NCBI RefSeq assembly: GCF_002179555.1
Contig: NZ_NHOU01000009.1
Coordinates: 62,001 to 126,000, forward strand
From: Salinicola salarius
GTDB taxonomy: Bacteria; Pseudomonadota; Gammaproteobacteria; Pseudomonadales; Halomonadaceae
DNA length: 64,000 nucleotides
Direction: 5' to 3'
The translations under genes and the position numbers were made by a program. Each line of letters begins with the position of its first letter. Position 1 is the first letter of the stretch. The notes beneath the pieces are model-generated. The model ran no database searches and was not told the origin of the DNA. It worked only from the letters and a program-made list of their open reading frames with translations. Below, in pieces: positions 26,969 to 35,688 of this stretch.

Positions 26969-27901
26969 ATGCTGGACACTCTTCGTCTCGCGATCGTGGG
27001 CTACGGCAAGATTGCCCGCGATCAGCATCATCCGGCCATCGATAACGATGCCGGCTATCAGTTGACCGCTGTTGCCAGCCGCAACGCCTCCGTTGCCGAC
27101 GTGGCGAATTTCGAAAGCCTCGAAGCGCTGCTCGCCCAGGGCCCGGAGATCGACGCGGTTTCGCTCTGCACTCCTGCCGGTGTACGTACCGCCCAGGCGC
27201 GCCTGGCGATGGCTCACGGCAAGCACGTGATGCTGGAAAAGCCGCCCGCGGCGACGCTGGCCGAAATCGAGACCCTGCGCGAGGACGCGGAGCGCCATGG
27301 CGTGACGCTGTTCGCGTCCTGGCACTCCCGCCATGCCCACGGCGTGGCGGGAGCGAAGCGCTGGCTGTCAGAGCGTCAGATTCGCCGTGTCGATATCGAG
27401 TGGAAGGAAGACGTGCGTGTCTGGCACCCGGGGCAGGCGTGGATCTGGCAGCCCGGCGGCATGGGCGTGTTCGATCCCGGCATCAATGCGCTGTCGATCG
27501 CCACCGCGATCCTGCCGACGCCGTTTCACCTGGTCGACGCCCAGTTGCAGGTGCCCGGCAACTGCCAGACGCCGATTGCCGCCTCGCTGGATTTCGTCGA
27601 CGGCGAAAACGTGCCGATCCACGCCGAGTTCGATTTTCGCCAGCAGGGCACCCCGCCGACCTGGGAGATCCACGTCGATACCGACGCCGGTCGATTGACG
27701 CTGGAAGCGGGCGGCAGACGATTGCTGATCGATGGAGAACTGCTGGAAGAAGGCCCGGATGCGGAGTACGCCGGGCTCTATGAACGCTTTGCCGCGCTGA
27801 TTGCGGAGGGCCGCTCGGACGTCGATATCAGCCCGTTCCGGCACGTCGCCGATGCGCTGATGCTGGGGTATCGACACACCGTCGAGGATTTCGTTGAGTA
27901 G
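26969..27901 (+). CDS. Gfo/Idh/MocA oxidoreductase, L-arabinose/D-galactose 1-dehydrogenase-like
   Basis: 310 residues, AAGGA six bases before ATG. The Rossmann start is LRLAIVGYGKIARDQHHPAI, and HVMLEKPPAATLAE holds the catalytic EKP motif. The segments WKEDVRVWHPGQAWIWQPGGMGVFDPGINALSI and ASWHSRHA closely follow the sugar 1-dehydrogenase of Azospirillum (L-arabinose/D-galactose), as I remember that sequence. The reaction would oxidise the sugar at C1 to a lactone with NAD(P). No lactonase or dehydratase gene is present nearby, so the rest of an oxidative sugar pathway must be elsewhere. Confidence 0.82.
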   Translation: MLDTLRLAIVGYGKIARDQHHPAIDNDAGYQLTAVASRNASVADVANFESLEALLAQGPEIDAVSLCTPAGVRTAQARLAMAHGKHVMLEKPPAATLAEIETLREDAERHGVTLFASWHSRHAHGVAGAKRWLSERQIRRVDIEWKEDVRVWHPGQAWIWQPGGMGVFDPGINALSIATAILPTPFHLVDAQLQVPGNCQTPIAASLDFVDGENVPIHAEFDFRQQGTPPTWEIHVDTDAGRLTLEAGGRRLLIDGELLEEGPDAEYAGLYERFAALIAEGRSDVDISPFRHVADALMLGYRHTVEDFVE

Positions 27902-27916
27902 AGGAGAGCCTCGAGC

Positions 27917-27936
27917 GAGCGCCGGTTTCGGGGCGC
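27917..27936. repeat. Dispersed copy of the 29-bp repeat core
   Basis: GAGCGCCGGTTTCGGGGCGC resembles the core of the array at 15986-16058 (GCGCCGGTTCCGGGGCGC), with one base different in the common 18. It lies 15 bp after a stop codon, as at the other site. The text around it (GCTACGGGCTACGA) is also repetitive. Confidence 0.65.
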
Positions 27937-28021
27937 TGTAGAAAGCAGCTACGGGCTACGAAAAATGCCAGCGGCTGACGTCGCTGGCATTTTTCTTCGC
28001 TACAAGCACATGCTGATTTTC

Positions 28022-28104
28022 GCGGCTCGCGGCTCGCGGCTCGCGGCTCGCGGCTCGCGGCTCGCGGCTCGCGGCTCGCGGCTCGCGGCTCGCGGCTCGC
28101 GGCT
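28022..28104. repeat. Heptamer tandem repeat, about 11 x GCGGCTC
   Basis: Eleven exact copies of GCGGCTC run from 28022 to 28098, then a twelfth with one change. The array ends directly at the stop codon of the dctM gene on the minus strand. Reading frames through it on the minus strand are artefacts. Confidence 0.95.
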
Positions 28105-29406
28105 TCAGCCGGTCATTGCCTGCGGCAGATACAACACGATCTCCGGGAACGCCCGCATCAGCACGATGGCGAACAGCATCAGCAGGAAGAACGGTAGCGT
28201 CGCCTTGGCGATGGTGAAGATGTTCTTGCCGGTGAGCCCCTGGATCACGAACAGGTTGAAGCCGACCGGTGGCGTGATCTGGGAGATCTCGACCACGATC
28301 ACCAGGTAGATGCCGAACCAGATCGGGTCGATACCGGCGGCGTTGATCAGCGGCATGATGATCGAGGTCACCAGCAGAATCAGCGAGATCCCGTCGAGGA
28401 AGCAGCCCAGCACCAGCAGGAACAGAGTCAACATGACCAGCAGCACGTTGGGCGACAGTCCCATCGCGGCAATGGTGCTGGCAAGGTGGGTCGGCAGTTG
28501 GGTGAAGCTCATGGCCGACGACAGGAACGAGGCGCCGGCGATGATGAACGCGATCATGCACGACGTCCGCAGCCCGGCGAACATCGACTCCAGAAAGATC
28601 GACTTGTCGAAATGGCCGTTCCAGCGCGCGATCAGCATCGATAGCACCACGCCCACGGCGGCGGCTTCGGTGGGAGAGGCGACGCCGCCATAGATACTGC
28701 CGAGAATGCCGCCAATCAGCACCAGCAGCGGGATCAGGCGCCAGCTGTTTCTGACCTTGTCGAGAAAGGGCATCGGGGCTTCCGCATGACCCGCGCCGCC
28801 ATGCTTGCCGGCGGTCAGCGACCAGATCACCAGATAGATCATGAACAGCGCCAGCAGCAGGAGGCCGGGGCCGATACCCGCCATGAACAGACGCGAGATC
28901 GACTGCTCGGTGACCACGCCGTAGACGATCATCATGATCGAGGGCGGGATCAAGAGGCCCAGCGTGGAGGCACTGGCCAGCGTGCCGATCGCCTGCGTCT
29001 CGCTGTAGCCGCGGCGTTCGAGTTCCGGCAGCGTCATCTTGCCGACGGTGGCGCAGGTGGCCGCGGAGGAGCCGCAGACGGCAGCGAACAGGCCGCTGCC
29101 GATGATATTGGAGTGCAACAGCCGCCCGGGAAGGCGGTTGAGCCAGGGCGACAGCGCACGGAACATGTTGTCGGCAAGCCCGGAGCGGAACAGGATCTCG
29201 CCCATCCACACGAACATCGGCAGGGCGGTCAGATCCCAGCCGTAGCTGGCACCCCAGAAGTCGGAGGCGAGAATGGGGCCGACCTCGAAGCTCGAGAAGC
29301 CGGTCAGCGCGATCCAGCCGGTGCCGAGCAGGGCGAAGGCGATCCACACGCCGCCGCCGAGCAGAATCGCCAGAGTGAAAAGCGTTGCAAGACTGAGCGT
29401 GAGCAC
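28105..29406 (-). CDS. TRAP transporter large permease (DctM family), second system
   Basis: 433 residues from a GTG start with GAGG nine bases upstream. DctM landmarks: LTALPMFVWMGEILFRSGLADNMFRAL, GSGLFAAVCGSSAATCATVGKMTLPELERRGY, GLLIPPSIMMIVYGVV, GVASPTEAAAVGVVLSML and the C-terminal EISQITPPVGFNLFVIQGLTG. It forms the transport channel with the DctQ encoded 57 bp upstream on the same strand. The stop codon abuts the heptamer array, and I see no terminator between them. Confidence 0.95.
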   Translation of the reverse strand: MLTLSLATLFTLAILLGGGVWIAFALLGTGWIALTGFSSFEVGPILASDFWGASYGWDLTALPMFVWMGEILFRSGLADNMFRALSPWLNRLPGRLLHSNIIGSGLFAAVCGSSAATCATVGKMTLPELERRGYSETQAIGTLASASTLGLLIPPSIMMIVYGVVTEQSISRLFMAGIGPGLLLLALFMIYLVIWSLTAGKHGGAGHAEAPMPFLDKVRNSWRLIPLLVLIGGILGSIYGGVASPTEAAAVGVVLSMLIARWNGHFDKSIFLESMFAGLRTSCMIAFIIAGASFLSSAMSFTQLPTHLASTIAAMGLSPNVLLVMLTLFLLVLGCFLDGISLILLVTSIIMPLINAAGIDPIWFGIYLVIVVEISQITPPVGFNLFVIQGLTGKNIFTIAKATLPFFLLMLFAIVLMRAFPEIVLYLPQAMTG

Positions 29407-29463
29407 GAGTCGGTACCTCGGTTCAGGTTGTCTCGTTAAAGACGTTGTTAGCGAGCGGCGGGG

Positions 29464-30045
29464 TCATTCACCACCGAAGTTGTCACTGTCGCCAAAGCCG
29501 TCGTTGTCGCCGGGGGCCACATAGCGCGAGGGCGCCGTCACCGCTTGTCGAAGTGTGGTCAGCAGGGCTTCCAGCAGTGCCAGGCAGAGCAGGGCCAGGC
29601 CGATCACCAGGACGGTCTGGGGTATCCATAGCGGGATCGCCATCAGCCCTGAGGAGACGTCACCGTAATCGAGGCTCTCCTGAACCAGGCCGATCACCTC
29701 CCAACCGAGTAGCGCGCCGAGCGCCAGCGCGATCGTCAGGCATGCCACTTCGCACCAGGCTCTGGCTGCCGCCGGCAGCCGGTCGATGACCAGCGTGACG
29801 CGAATGTGGGCGTAATGGGTGAAGGTGTAGCCAAGACTCAGGAAGGTGGCGCCGACCAGAAGATAGGAGGCGATTTCCGATACACCGCTGATCTCGTAGC
29901 CGAGGCGGCTGGCGCCGACCAGTACCAGGAACGCGTCGAGACAGCGCAGCAGCACCTGAAACGTGACCATGCCGCAGATCGCCAGCATGCACGCTGCAGC
30001 GCCCCAGGCGCCCAGCCGGTAGAGCGGGTCGAGTTTGAACGTCAT
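29464..30045 (-). CDS. TRAP transporter small permease (DctQ family), second system
   Basis: 193 residues from ATG; a GTG immediately upstream is an alternative. Four hydrophobic segments are visible: WGAAACMLAICGMVTFQVLL, EIASYLLVGATFLSLGYTF, CEVACLTIALALGALLGWEVIGLV and WIPQTVLVIGLALLCLALLEALL. The last 25 residues are a charged Asp/Asn/Gly-rich tail (PGDNDGFGDSDNFGG), not usual for the family. Partner of the adjacent DctM and DctP. Confidence 0.92.
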   Translation of the reverse strand: MTFKLDPLYRLGAWGAAACMLAICGMVTFQVLLRCLDAFLVLVGASRLGYEISGVSEIASYLLVGATFLSLGYTFTHYAHIRVTLVIDRLPAAARAWCEVACLTIALALGALLGWEVIGLVQESLDYGDVSSGLMAIPLWIPQTVLVIGLALLCLALLEALLTTLRQAVTAPSRYVAPGDNDGFGDSDNFGGE

Positions 30046-30129
30046 CACGGAAGCTCACGGGTTGCGAGTAGTCAGTAAGGCCCATCATCGATGGGCCTGA
30101 TGAACCTGAAAAGGCGCAAAGAGCCGGCG

Positions 30130-31128
30130 TTACTGGCCCTGCTGGGCCTGGCGCTCGCGATAGCGCTCGACCAGTTGCTTGGCCTGGTCGCCGGCACGCG
30201 ACTGCCAGTCCTCGAACAGCTGCTGGCCGGCAGCCTGCAACTGCTGCTTGAGCTCGGTATTGGGCTCACTCACGGTAACGCCGCGGGACTCGAGCGTCTC
30301 GGCGCTCTGCGCGCTGTCTTCCTTGCTCAACTGCCAGCCGCGCTGCTCTGCCTTGGCAGCGGCATCGAGAACGGCCTTCTGCGTGGCGTCATCGAGGCGG
30401 TCGAACGCGCGCTTGTTGACGAAGATGATGTTCTTCGGCAGCCACAGATTGGCATCGTTGTAGTGGGACACGTAATCCCACGCGGACATCGATTTGCCGG
30501 TCGAGACGGAAGTGATCATCGCATCGACACGGCCGGTGCTGAACGCGGTGGGAATGTCGGCTTCCTCGGTCTGGGTCGGGATGCCGCCCAGGTTCTCGAC
30601 GAAACGCTGTGTATTGATGTTCGGCGCGCGAACTCGCAGGCCCTCGAACTGGGCGGCATCGGTCAGCTCGAAGTCGGTATAGATACCCTGTGCCGGCCAC
30701 GGCACGGCGTACAGCGGCATCAATCCTTCCTTGGCGAAGAGCTCGGTGATGATCGGCTTGGAGGCCTGCCATAGGTCGTAGGCGTCGGCGTAGCTGCCGG
30801 CCAGGCCGGGAAGGGTGTCGACTTCGTAGATCGGCGACTCGTTGGAAAGCGTGGAGAGGAAAATCTCGCCTGCCTGGACGGTGCCGCGGCGCACGGAGGG
30901 CTTGATCTCGGCGTGGCTGATCAGCGATCCGCCGCTATGGACCGTAATGGTCAACTCGCCGTCGGTCGCTTCGGTGACGTCCTCGGCGAACTGCTTGGTG
31001 TTCTGGGTGTGGAAGCTGGCGTCTCCGTAAGGAGAGGCGAGATTCCACTGGGCGGCGAGAGCCGGCGTCGCAGTGGCCAGTGAACCGGCCATGGCAATCG
31101 TCAACAGAGAGAGAGTGGGTGTGCGCAT
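30130..31128 (-). CDS. TRAP transporter substrate-binding protein (DctP family), second system
   Basis: 332 residues from the ATG that follows GAGG by seven bases; an upstream in-frame extension is rejected. Signal peptide MRTPTLSLLTIAMAGSLATA ends near ALAA|QWNLASPYGDASFHT. DctP features include GGSLISHAEIKPSVRRGTVQAGEIFLS, FEGLRVRAPNINTQRFVENLGG and TAFSTGRVDAMITS. Periplasmic receptor for an organic acid. The first gene of the dctPQM unit on the minus strand, behind a LysR gene and divergent from the 5-oxoprolinase genes. The ligand is unknown; pyroglutamate is one possibility from context only. Confidence 0.93.
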   Translation of the reverse strand: MRTPTLSLLTIAMAGSLATATPALAAQWNLASPYGDASFHTQNTKQFAEDVTEATDGELTITVHSGGSLISHAEIKPSVRRGTVQAGEIFLSTLSNESPIYEVDTLPGLAGSYADAYDLWQASKPIITELFAKEGLMPLYAVPWPAQGIYTDFELTDAAQFEGLRVRAPNINTQRFVENLGGIPTQTEEADIPTAFSTGRVDAMITSVSTGKSMSAWDYVSHYNDANLWLPKNIIFVNKRAFDRLDDATQKAVLDAAAKAEQRGWQLSKEDSAQSAETLESRGVTVSEPNTELKQQLQAAGQQLFEDWQSRAGDQAKQLVERYRERQAQQGQ

Positions 31129-31240
31129 CGACAGGCCTCGAGTTGTTATTGATAGAGGTTGGTATTCAAAAGGTGCAAGACATTGAACATCTGCATTCTT
31201 CAAGTTGGCCGGCGATGGCGTCAAATCGTTAATTCTTATT

Positions 31241-32185
31241 CTAACTATCAGGCCAGACTTTCACTTTGCCCTGGGGCTCGTCATCGGCATGGTCGCGAGC
31301 GTAGCGGGCGGCACAGTCCTGAGCGAGCTGGGTGACACCACGGCAGAAGCTCGGATAGCTGCTGGTGCGCCAGATCGCGTTGTAGACCATCGCGGGCAAC
31401 GGCACGGTTAGCTCCAGTCGCAACAGTTCGCCGCGCTGGCAGGCATCCGACACGGTGGAGACGGGCAGCGAACCGATGCCGACGCCATCGATGCTCATGC
31501 GGGCGATGGTCATCAGCGTCGAGGCGCAGTGGATCTTGGGGTCGTCGATGCCCAGCTCGGCCAGGTAGGTCACGAGCTCGCTGTAAGGGCGGGCCAGCTT
31601 GCTGAACGAGACGAACGGGAGGCGGGACATGGCGCGTGTGCCGCCATGGTGCAGGCGCTCGGCGTGCTGCGGCGCCACGAACAGCCCCATTTCGTAGGTG
31701 GTCAACGGCAGTTGCGTCACCGATAGCCCTGGCGCGACGCCATCCATGGCGAAGATCATGTCGAGGTCGTTGTCCGCCAGGCGCTGGTGCAGAAACGGCG
31801 AAATATCGACGGTCAGCTCGATGGTCAGCTGTGGATGCCGCTCGGCCAGCTGGGTCAGGAACGTGCTGAACCAGCTGTGGGCGATGGTCTCGATCACGCC
31901 GAGCCGCAGCGTACCCGAAAAATCCTCCTGGTTCTGGAACAGCTGCAGTGCCTCTTCGCGGCTGTTCAGCAGGCGTTCGGCATGGGCATAGAACTCTCGG
32001 CCGCGCAGCGTCGGCTGAACCGGTCGTGCGCTGCGATCGAGCAACGATTCGCCGACCGCGGCTTCCAGGCGAGTGATGCGATCGGAGATCGAGGGCTGGG
32101 TCAGATGCAGGCGCGCTGCTACCTTGCGAAACGAGCCCAGCCTGACGACCCAGACGAAAGCTTCGAGCTCCTTGAAATCGAACAT
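31241..32185 (-). CDS. LysR-family regulator
   Basis: 314 residues. The HTH is FVWVVRLGSFRKVAARLHLTQPSISDRITRLEAAVGESLLDR, followed by a LysR effector domain (GTLRLGVIETIAHSWFSTFL; DNDLDMIFAMDGVAPGLSV). It lies between the TRAP genes (same strand, 112-bp gap) and pxpABC (divergent, 308-bp gap), so it may control either or both. Confidence 0.92.
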   Translation of the reverse strand: MFDFKELEAFVWVVRLGSFRKVAARLHLTQPSISDRITRLEAAVGESLLDRSARPVQPTLRGREFYAHAERLLNSREEALQLFQNQEDFSGTLRLGVIETIAHSWFSTFLTQLAERHPQLTIELTVDISPFLHQRLADNDLDMIFAMDGVAPGLSVTQLPLTTYEMGLFVAPQHAERLHHGGTRAMSRLPFVSFSKLARPYSELVTYLAELGIDDPKIHCASTLMTIARMSIDGVGIGSLPVSTVSDACQRGELLRLELTVPLPAMVYNAIWRTSSYPSFCRGVTQLAQDCAARYARDHADDEPQGKVKVWPDS

Positions 32186-32493
32186 GGCAGATTCTCTCGG
32201 TAGATTCGGGCCCTGTGCCTTCCCGTGCGGCGCATTCGAGGAGGGCTGATTTTTCGGTGCGACGGCGTCGACGTCAACTCTTCAGGGGGCGCCGGCACGC
32301 GCCACACGGGCGGAATGAAAGATTGCGCCGATACTGCGCATCGCGAAAAACGATTGGACCCTTTCGCCAGCGGTTTCTTAAAGTGCCATGAGGCTGCCCG
32401 CCGGCAGCGTGCCTATATCGACGATACGCACTGAATCGACGATACGCTCTGAATCGACGATACGCTCTGACAACAACGACACGAGGTGAAGCG
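32186..32493. other. lysR-pxpA divergent region, 308 bp
   Basis: No gene seen. The right end holds the 18-bp tandem array 32417-32470 and the GAGGTG ribosome-binding site of pxpA. Two AT-rich stretches (about 32250 and 32345-32390) could hold divergent promoters; I see no strong hexamers. Confidence 0.5.
32417..32470. repeat. 18-bp tandem repeat, 3 copies, just before pxpA
   Basis: Three consecutive copies of ATCGACGATACGCTCTGA at 32417, 32435 and 32453; the first differs by one base. The array ends 23 bp before the pxpA ATG, so it lies in the 5' leader. Confidence 0.95.
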
Positions 32494-33246
32494 ATGCGCG
32501 TGCCCCTGCTCAACTGCGACATGGGTGAAAGTTTCGGCAACTGGGCACTGGGTCTCGACGACCAGGCGATGCCCTTCGTCGACTGCGCCAATATCGCCTG
32601 CGGTTTTCATGCCTCCGATCCCGATGTGATGCGCAGGACCGTGGCGATGGCGGTGGCCAATGACGTGAGGATCGGCGCGCATCCGGGCTACCCCGATCTG
32701 GTGGGATTCGGCCGCCGTTCGATGGCCTGCTCGGCGCAGGAAGTCGAGAACCTGATGCTCTACCAGATCGGAGCGCTGGAAGCGTTCTGCCGCGCCGAAG
32801 GCACCCGGGTCAGTTACGTCAAGCCGCACGGCGCGCTCTACAACGACATGGCTGCGGATCTGGATCTGCTGCGCGCGGCGATGCAGGCCGTCGTCCGTTA
32901 CGACCGCGAACTGCCGCTGCTGGTGATGTCGACCGCCAATCCCGAGCCAGTGCGCGCACTCGCGGCGGAAATGGGCGTGACGCTGTGGTTCGAGACTTTC
33001 GCCGACCGTGCCTACGACGCCAACGGGCATCTGGTGTCGCGACGCCTGCCGGGGGCCGTGCATCACGATCGCGGCGCCATCGTCGATCAGGCGGTGGCCT
33101 TGGCCAAAGGAGAGCCATTGATCGCCAGCGACGGCAGCGAGCTGCGTCTGGCCGCGGATACGCTCTGCGTTCATGGCGACAACGCCGAATCCGTTGCGGC
33201 GGTCAAGGCCATTCGCGAAGCCTTTCAGCAGTTGGAAGACGCATGA
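32494..33246 (+). CDS. pxpA: 5-oxoprolinase subunit A
   Basis: 250 residues of the LamB/YcsF family. The start [39 protein letters not shown] is characteristic, followed by [20 protein letters not shown] and [13 protein letters not shown]. With PxpB and PxpC it performs ATP-dependent ring opening of 5-oxo-L-proline (pyroglutamate) to glutamate. GAGGTG precedes the ATG, and the stop overlaps the pxpB start (ATGA). Confidence 0.95.
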   Translation: MRVPLLNCDMGESFGNWALGLDDQAMPFVDCANIACGFHASDPDVMRRTVAMAVANDVRIGAHPGYPDLVGFGRRSMACSAQEVENLMLYQIGALEAFCRAEGTRVSYVKPHGALYNDMAADLDLLRAAMQAVVRYDRELPLLVMSTANPEPVRALAAEMGVTLWFETFADRAYDANGHLVSRRLPGAVHHDRGAIVDQAVALAKGEPLIASDGSELRLAADTLCVHGDNAESVAAVKAIREAFQQLEDA

Positions 33247-33956
33247 GCCAGTCGCTTTCCCCTCGGCTCGAAACGGTGGGCATGGATGCGCTGATCGTCA
33301 GGCTGTTCGATGCCATCGACGAGGCGCACATGCCGTGGATCCTGGCCGCCGACAATGCCTTGCGCGAAGGCCTCGGCGAGGCGCTTATCGATCTGGTGCC
33401 GTCCTATACGACGCTGCTGGTTCATTACGACATCGAGCAGCTGTCCCAGCTTGAGGCCAGAAGGCTGATCCAGCAGGCCCTGCACGGCCTGAAGCCGGCC
33501 TCGACCGCAGCCGGGCGCGAGCACCGCATCCCGGTATGGTACGACGATAGCGTCGGCCCCGAGCTTGCCAGGATCGCCGAGCGTCTGGGTGTCGATAGCG
33601 ACGAGATCGTGCGACGCCATACCAGCCGCGACTACTGCGCCTTCGCGCTGGGATTCTCTCCCGGCTATGCATTCATGGGCATGATCGAGGAAGCGCTGGC
33701 CACGCCGCGGTTGAAGACGCCGCGCCAGAAAGTGGCCGCAGGCAGCGTGGGGATCGCCGAGCGCCAGACTGCCATCTACTCCATGCGTTCGCCGGGCGGG
33801 TGGAACATTCTCGGCCGTACCGCCGTCAAGCTGTTCGACCGCGATCGAGACGAGATCAGTCTCTTTCGGCCCGGTGACCGAGTGCGCTTCGAGCCGATCA
33901 GTCGCGAAGCCTTTATCGAACAGGGCGGCGATACCACGCCGCTGGAGGAGCGCTGA
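33243..33956 (+). CDS. pxpB: 5-oxoprolinase subunit B
   Basis: 237 residues starting at the ATG that overlaps the pxpA stop by 4 bp. The KipI / allophanate-hydrolase-subunit-1 fold shows [73 protein letters not shown] and the C-terminal [12 protein letters not shown]. It works in complex with PxpC. The B-C junction also overlaps, consistent with one operon. Confidence 0.95.
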   Translation: MSQSLSPRLETVGMDALIVRLFDAIDEAHMPWILAADNALREGLGEALIDLVPSYTTLLVHYDIEQLSQLEARRLIQQALHGLKPASTAAGREHRIPVWYDDSVGPELARIAERLGVDSDEIVRRHTSRDYCAFALGFSPGYAFMGMIEEALATPRLKTPRQKVAAGSVGIAERQTAIYSMRSPGGWNILGRTAVKLFDRDRDEISLFRPGDRVRFEPISREAFIEQGGDTTPLEER

Positions 33957-34963
33957 TGGCGACGCGGACGACCACGCAACACGTTACGACAGCTACAGCA
34001 CAAAGCGGGACGCAAAAACCGACTCACCCCACGCCGGGGGCACTCGTCGTCGAACGTACGGGGCCGCTGGCCCTGGTGCAGGACGCGGGGCGGTTCGGTT
34101 GTCGCCATCTTGGCGTGACCCAGGGTGGGGCGCTGGACTGGATTTCGTTGGGATGGGCCAACTGGCTGCTGGGCAACGCGCCGGACGCCGCCGGTATCGA
34201 GATCGCCATCGGTGGTCTCGCGCTCAAGGCGGAAAGAACGCTGCGGCTGGCCATTGCGGGTGCCGATCTCGGCGCGACGCGGGACGGCGAGCCGCTGGCG
34301 GCCAACGGCAGCTTCACGCTCGAACGGGGTCAGGTTCTCGCGTTCGATCAGCCGAGGGCCGGGCTACGCGCCTATCTGGCACTGCCTGGCGGGCTCGAAG
34401 CGGCGCCCTTCATGGGCAGTCTGTCGACGGTCGCTCGGGAACAGCTGGGCGGTCTCGACGGCCGGGGCGGTGCGCTCCGGGTGGGGGACCGTCTAATGGC
34501 GGCTTCGCCGGCGCCGCAGGGAGACGAGCAGGCGCGGGAGCTGCCGTCCTCCCTACCGCCCATGCCGGCGGACGATACCGTGCTTGAGCTGGTCACCGGC
34601 GCGCAGATCGCCCACTTCGACGGCGCCAGCCTGTTTGCCGCCTTCAATCGGCCTTGGCAGGTGGATAGCCGCGCCGACCGCATGGGCGTGCGGCTGACCG
34701 GCCCGGTGCTGCGCTGCCAGTCGGGCGGGATGGTGTCGGAGGGCATTCCGCTCGGCGCCGTTCAGGTTCCGCCGGACGGGCAGCCGATCATTCTGTTGAA
34801 CGATCGCCAGACCATCGGCGGCTACCCACGTCTCGGTGCGTTGTCGCCCATCGCCTGCGCGCGGCTTGGGCAGTGCGCCCCCGGCACGACGATCAGGCTT
34901 TCCCCGGTCACCCCGCATCAGGCGCGCACGCGCTATCTGCGCCAACTCGCGCTCTGGCGCTAG
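33956..34963 (+). CDS. pxpC: 5-oxoprolinase subunit C
   Basis: 335 residues; ATG shares one base with the pxpB stop. The KipA / allophanate-hydrolase-subunit-2 fold is evident in RTGPLALVQDAGRFGCRHLGVTQGGALDW, LLGNAPDAAGIEIA, RAYLALPGGLEA, and the C-terminal SEGIPLGAVQVPPDGQPIILLNDRQTIGGYPRLG. The first 25 residues are Thr-rich and probably disordered, so a later start is possible, but none has a better ribosome-binding site. Confidence 0.94.
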   Translation: MATRTTTQHVTTATAQSGTQKPTHPTPGALVVERTGPLALVQDAGRFGCRHLGVTQGGALDWISLGWANWLLGNAPDAAGIEIAIGGLALKAERTLRLAIAGADLGATRDGEPLAANGSFTLERGQVLAFDQPRAGLRAYLALPGGLEAAPFMGSLSTVAREQLGGLDGRGGALRVGDRLMAASPAPQGDEQARELPSSLPPMPADDTVLELVTGAQIAHFDGASLFAAFNRPWQVDSRADRMGVRLTGPVLRCQSGGMVSEGIPLGAVQVPPDGQPIILLNDRQTIGGYPRLGALSPIACARLGQCAPGTTIRLSPVTPHQARTRYLRQLALWR

Positions 34964-34996
34964 CTGCAAACGCTCATCCATGCGCCGGGTGGCCGA

Positions 34997-35470
34997 TCAC
35001 TTTTCGGCGGCCTGGCGCATCGGCATCCGGTCGATGGTGGCGTAGATCTCCTCCAGGTCGACGTCGCCTCGAAGCTGGACCTTCTTGCCGCCATCCTTGC
35101 CGACCAGAATCGTCGTCACGCCCTGATCGGAGCTGACGCCCAGTGCCTCCAGCAGCGCTCGGGTTTCATAGGGCGTCATCGGCTGACCGTGGCGCGTGCC
35201 GCTGTCTCCTTCGACCGTATAAAGCAGCATGTCACGGTCGGCGAACGCTTCCCGTGTCTCTTCGAGCTGTTGCCGCAAGTGGCGGTAAGCCGGCTGCCCC
35301 GCGTCCGGTGTCACCACGACCAACGGTCGAAAGTTCCATTTGTCGGTGATCAGCGGGTTGGCTGGGTTCTTTCCGCCGTCCGGGCGGGCGGCGTCGTCCG
35401 CCGCGAACACGGCATTCGTCGCAAGAAAGGCGCCTGCCATCAGCGCACCGGCCATCAACCATCGTTTCAT
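34997..35470 (-). CDS. Secreted DUF4174 protein
   Basis: 157 residues; GGAG six bases before the ATG. Signal peptide MKRWLMAGALMAGAFLATNA, cleavage near VFA|ADDAARP. The mature part has a thioredoxin-like outline (WNFRPLVVVTPDAG, helix of YRHLRQQLEETREAF, DRDMLLYTVEGD, and GVTTILVGKDGGKKVQLRGDVDLEEIYATIDRMPMR) without a CxxC pair, so redox activity is not expected. DUF4174 proteins have no established role. Convergent with pxpC. Confidence 0.85.
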   Translation of the reverse strand: MKRWLMAGALMAGAFLATNAVFAADDAARPDGGKNPANPLITDKWNFRPLVVVTPDAGQPAYRHLRQQLEETREAFADRDMLLYTVEGDSGTRHGQPMTPYETRALLEALGVSSDQGVTTILVGKDGGKKVQLRGDVDLEEIYATIDRMPMRQAAEK

Positions 35471-35603
35471 GAGCGTCTCCAGGCGTGTCGTTTACGCGTA
35501 CTCTATAACCTGTGACCCGTGTAAGGCAGAGGGGTTCAAGGCAGCGGGTTGAGTCATCGCGTTGCATCGGAATCGTTATAGCGTTGAATCGTAATCCAGG
35601 TTC

Positions 35604-35637
35604 GCAAATATATTTCCTGTTTTAAAAATATATTTGC
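35604..35637. promoter_or_regulatory. Inverted repeat, candidate RpiR operator/promoter
   Basis: GCAAATATATTT (35604-35615) and AAATATATTTGC (35626-35637) are perfect 12-bp complements with a 10-bp spacer, 52 bp before the rpiR-type gene start. It is AT-rich in a GC-rich genome, so it may also carry promoter elements. Autoregulation is the likely meaning. Confidence 0.6.
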
Positions 35638-35688
35638 TGATATCTGGGCGAAGGTATAACCTCACAAAACTGAAAAGAGGGACTGGTC

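Noticed and set aside
28022-28104. CRISPR-like appearance of repeated units.
   Set aside because: Units are 7 bp, directly adjacent, with no spacers and no cas genes.
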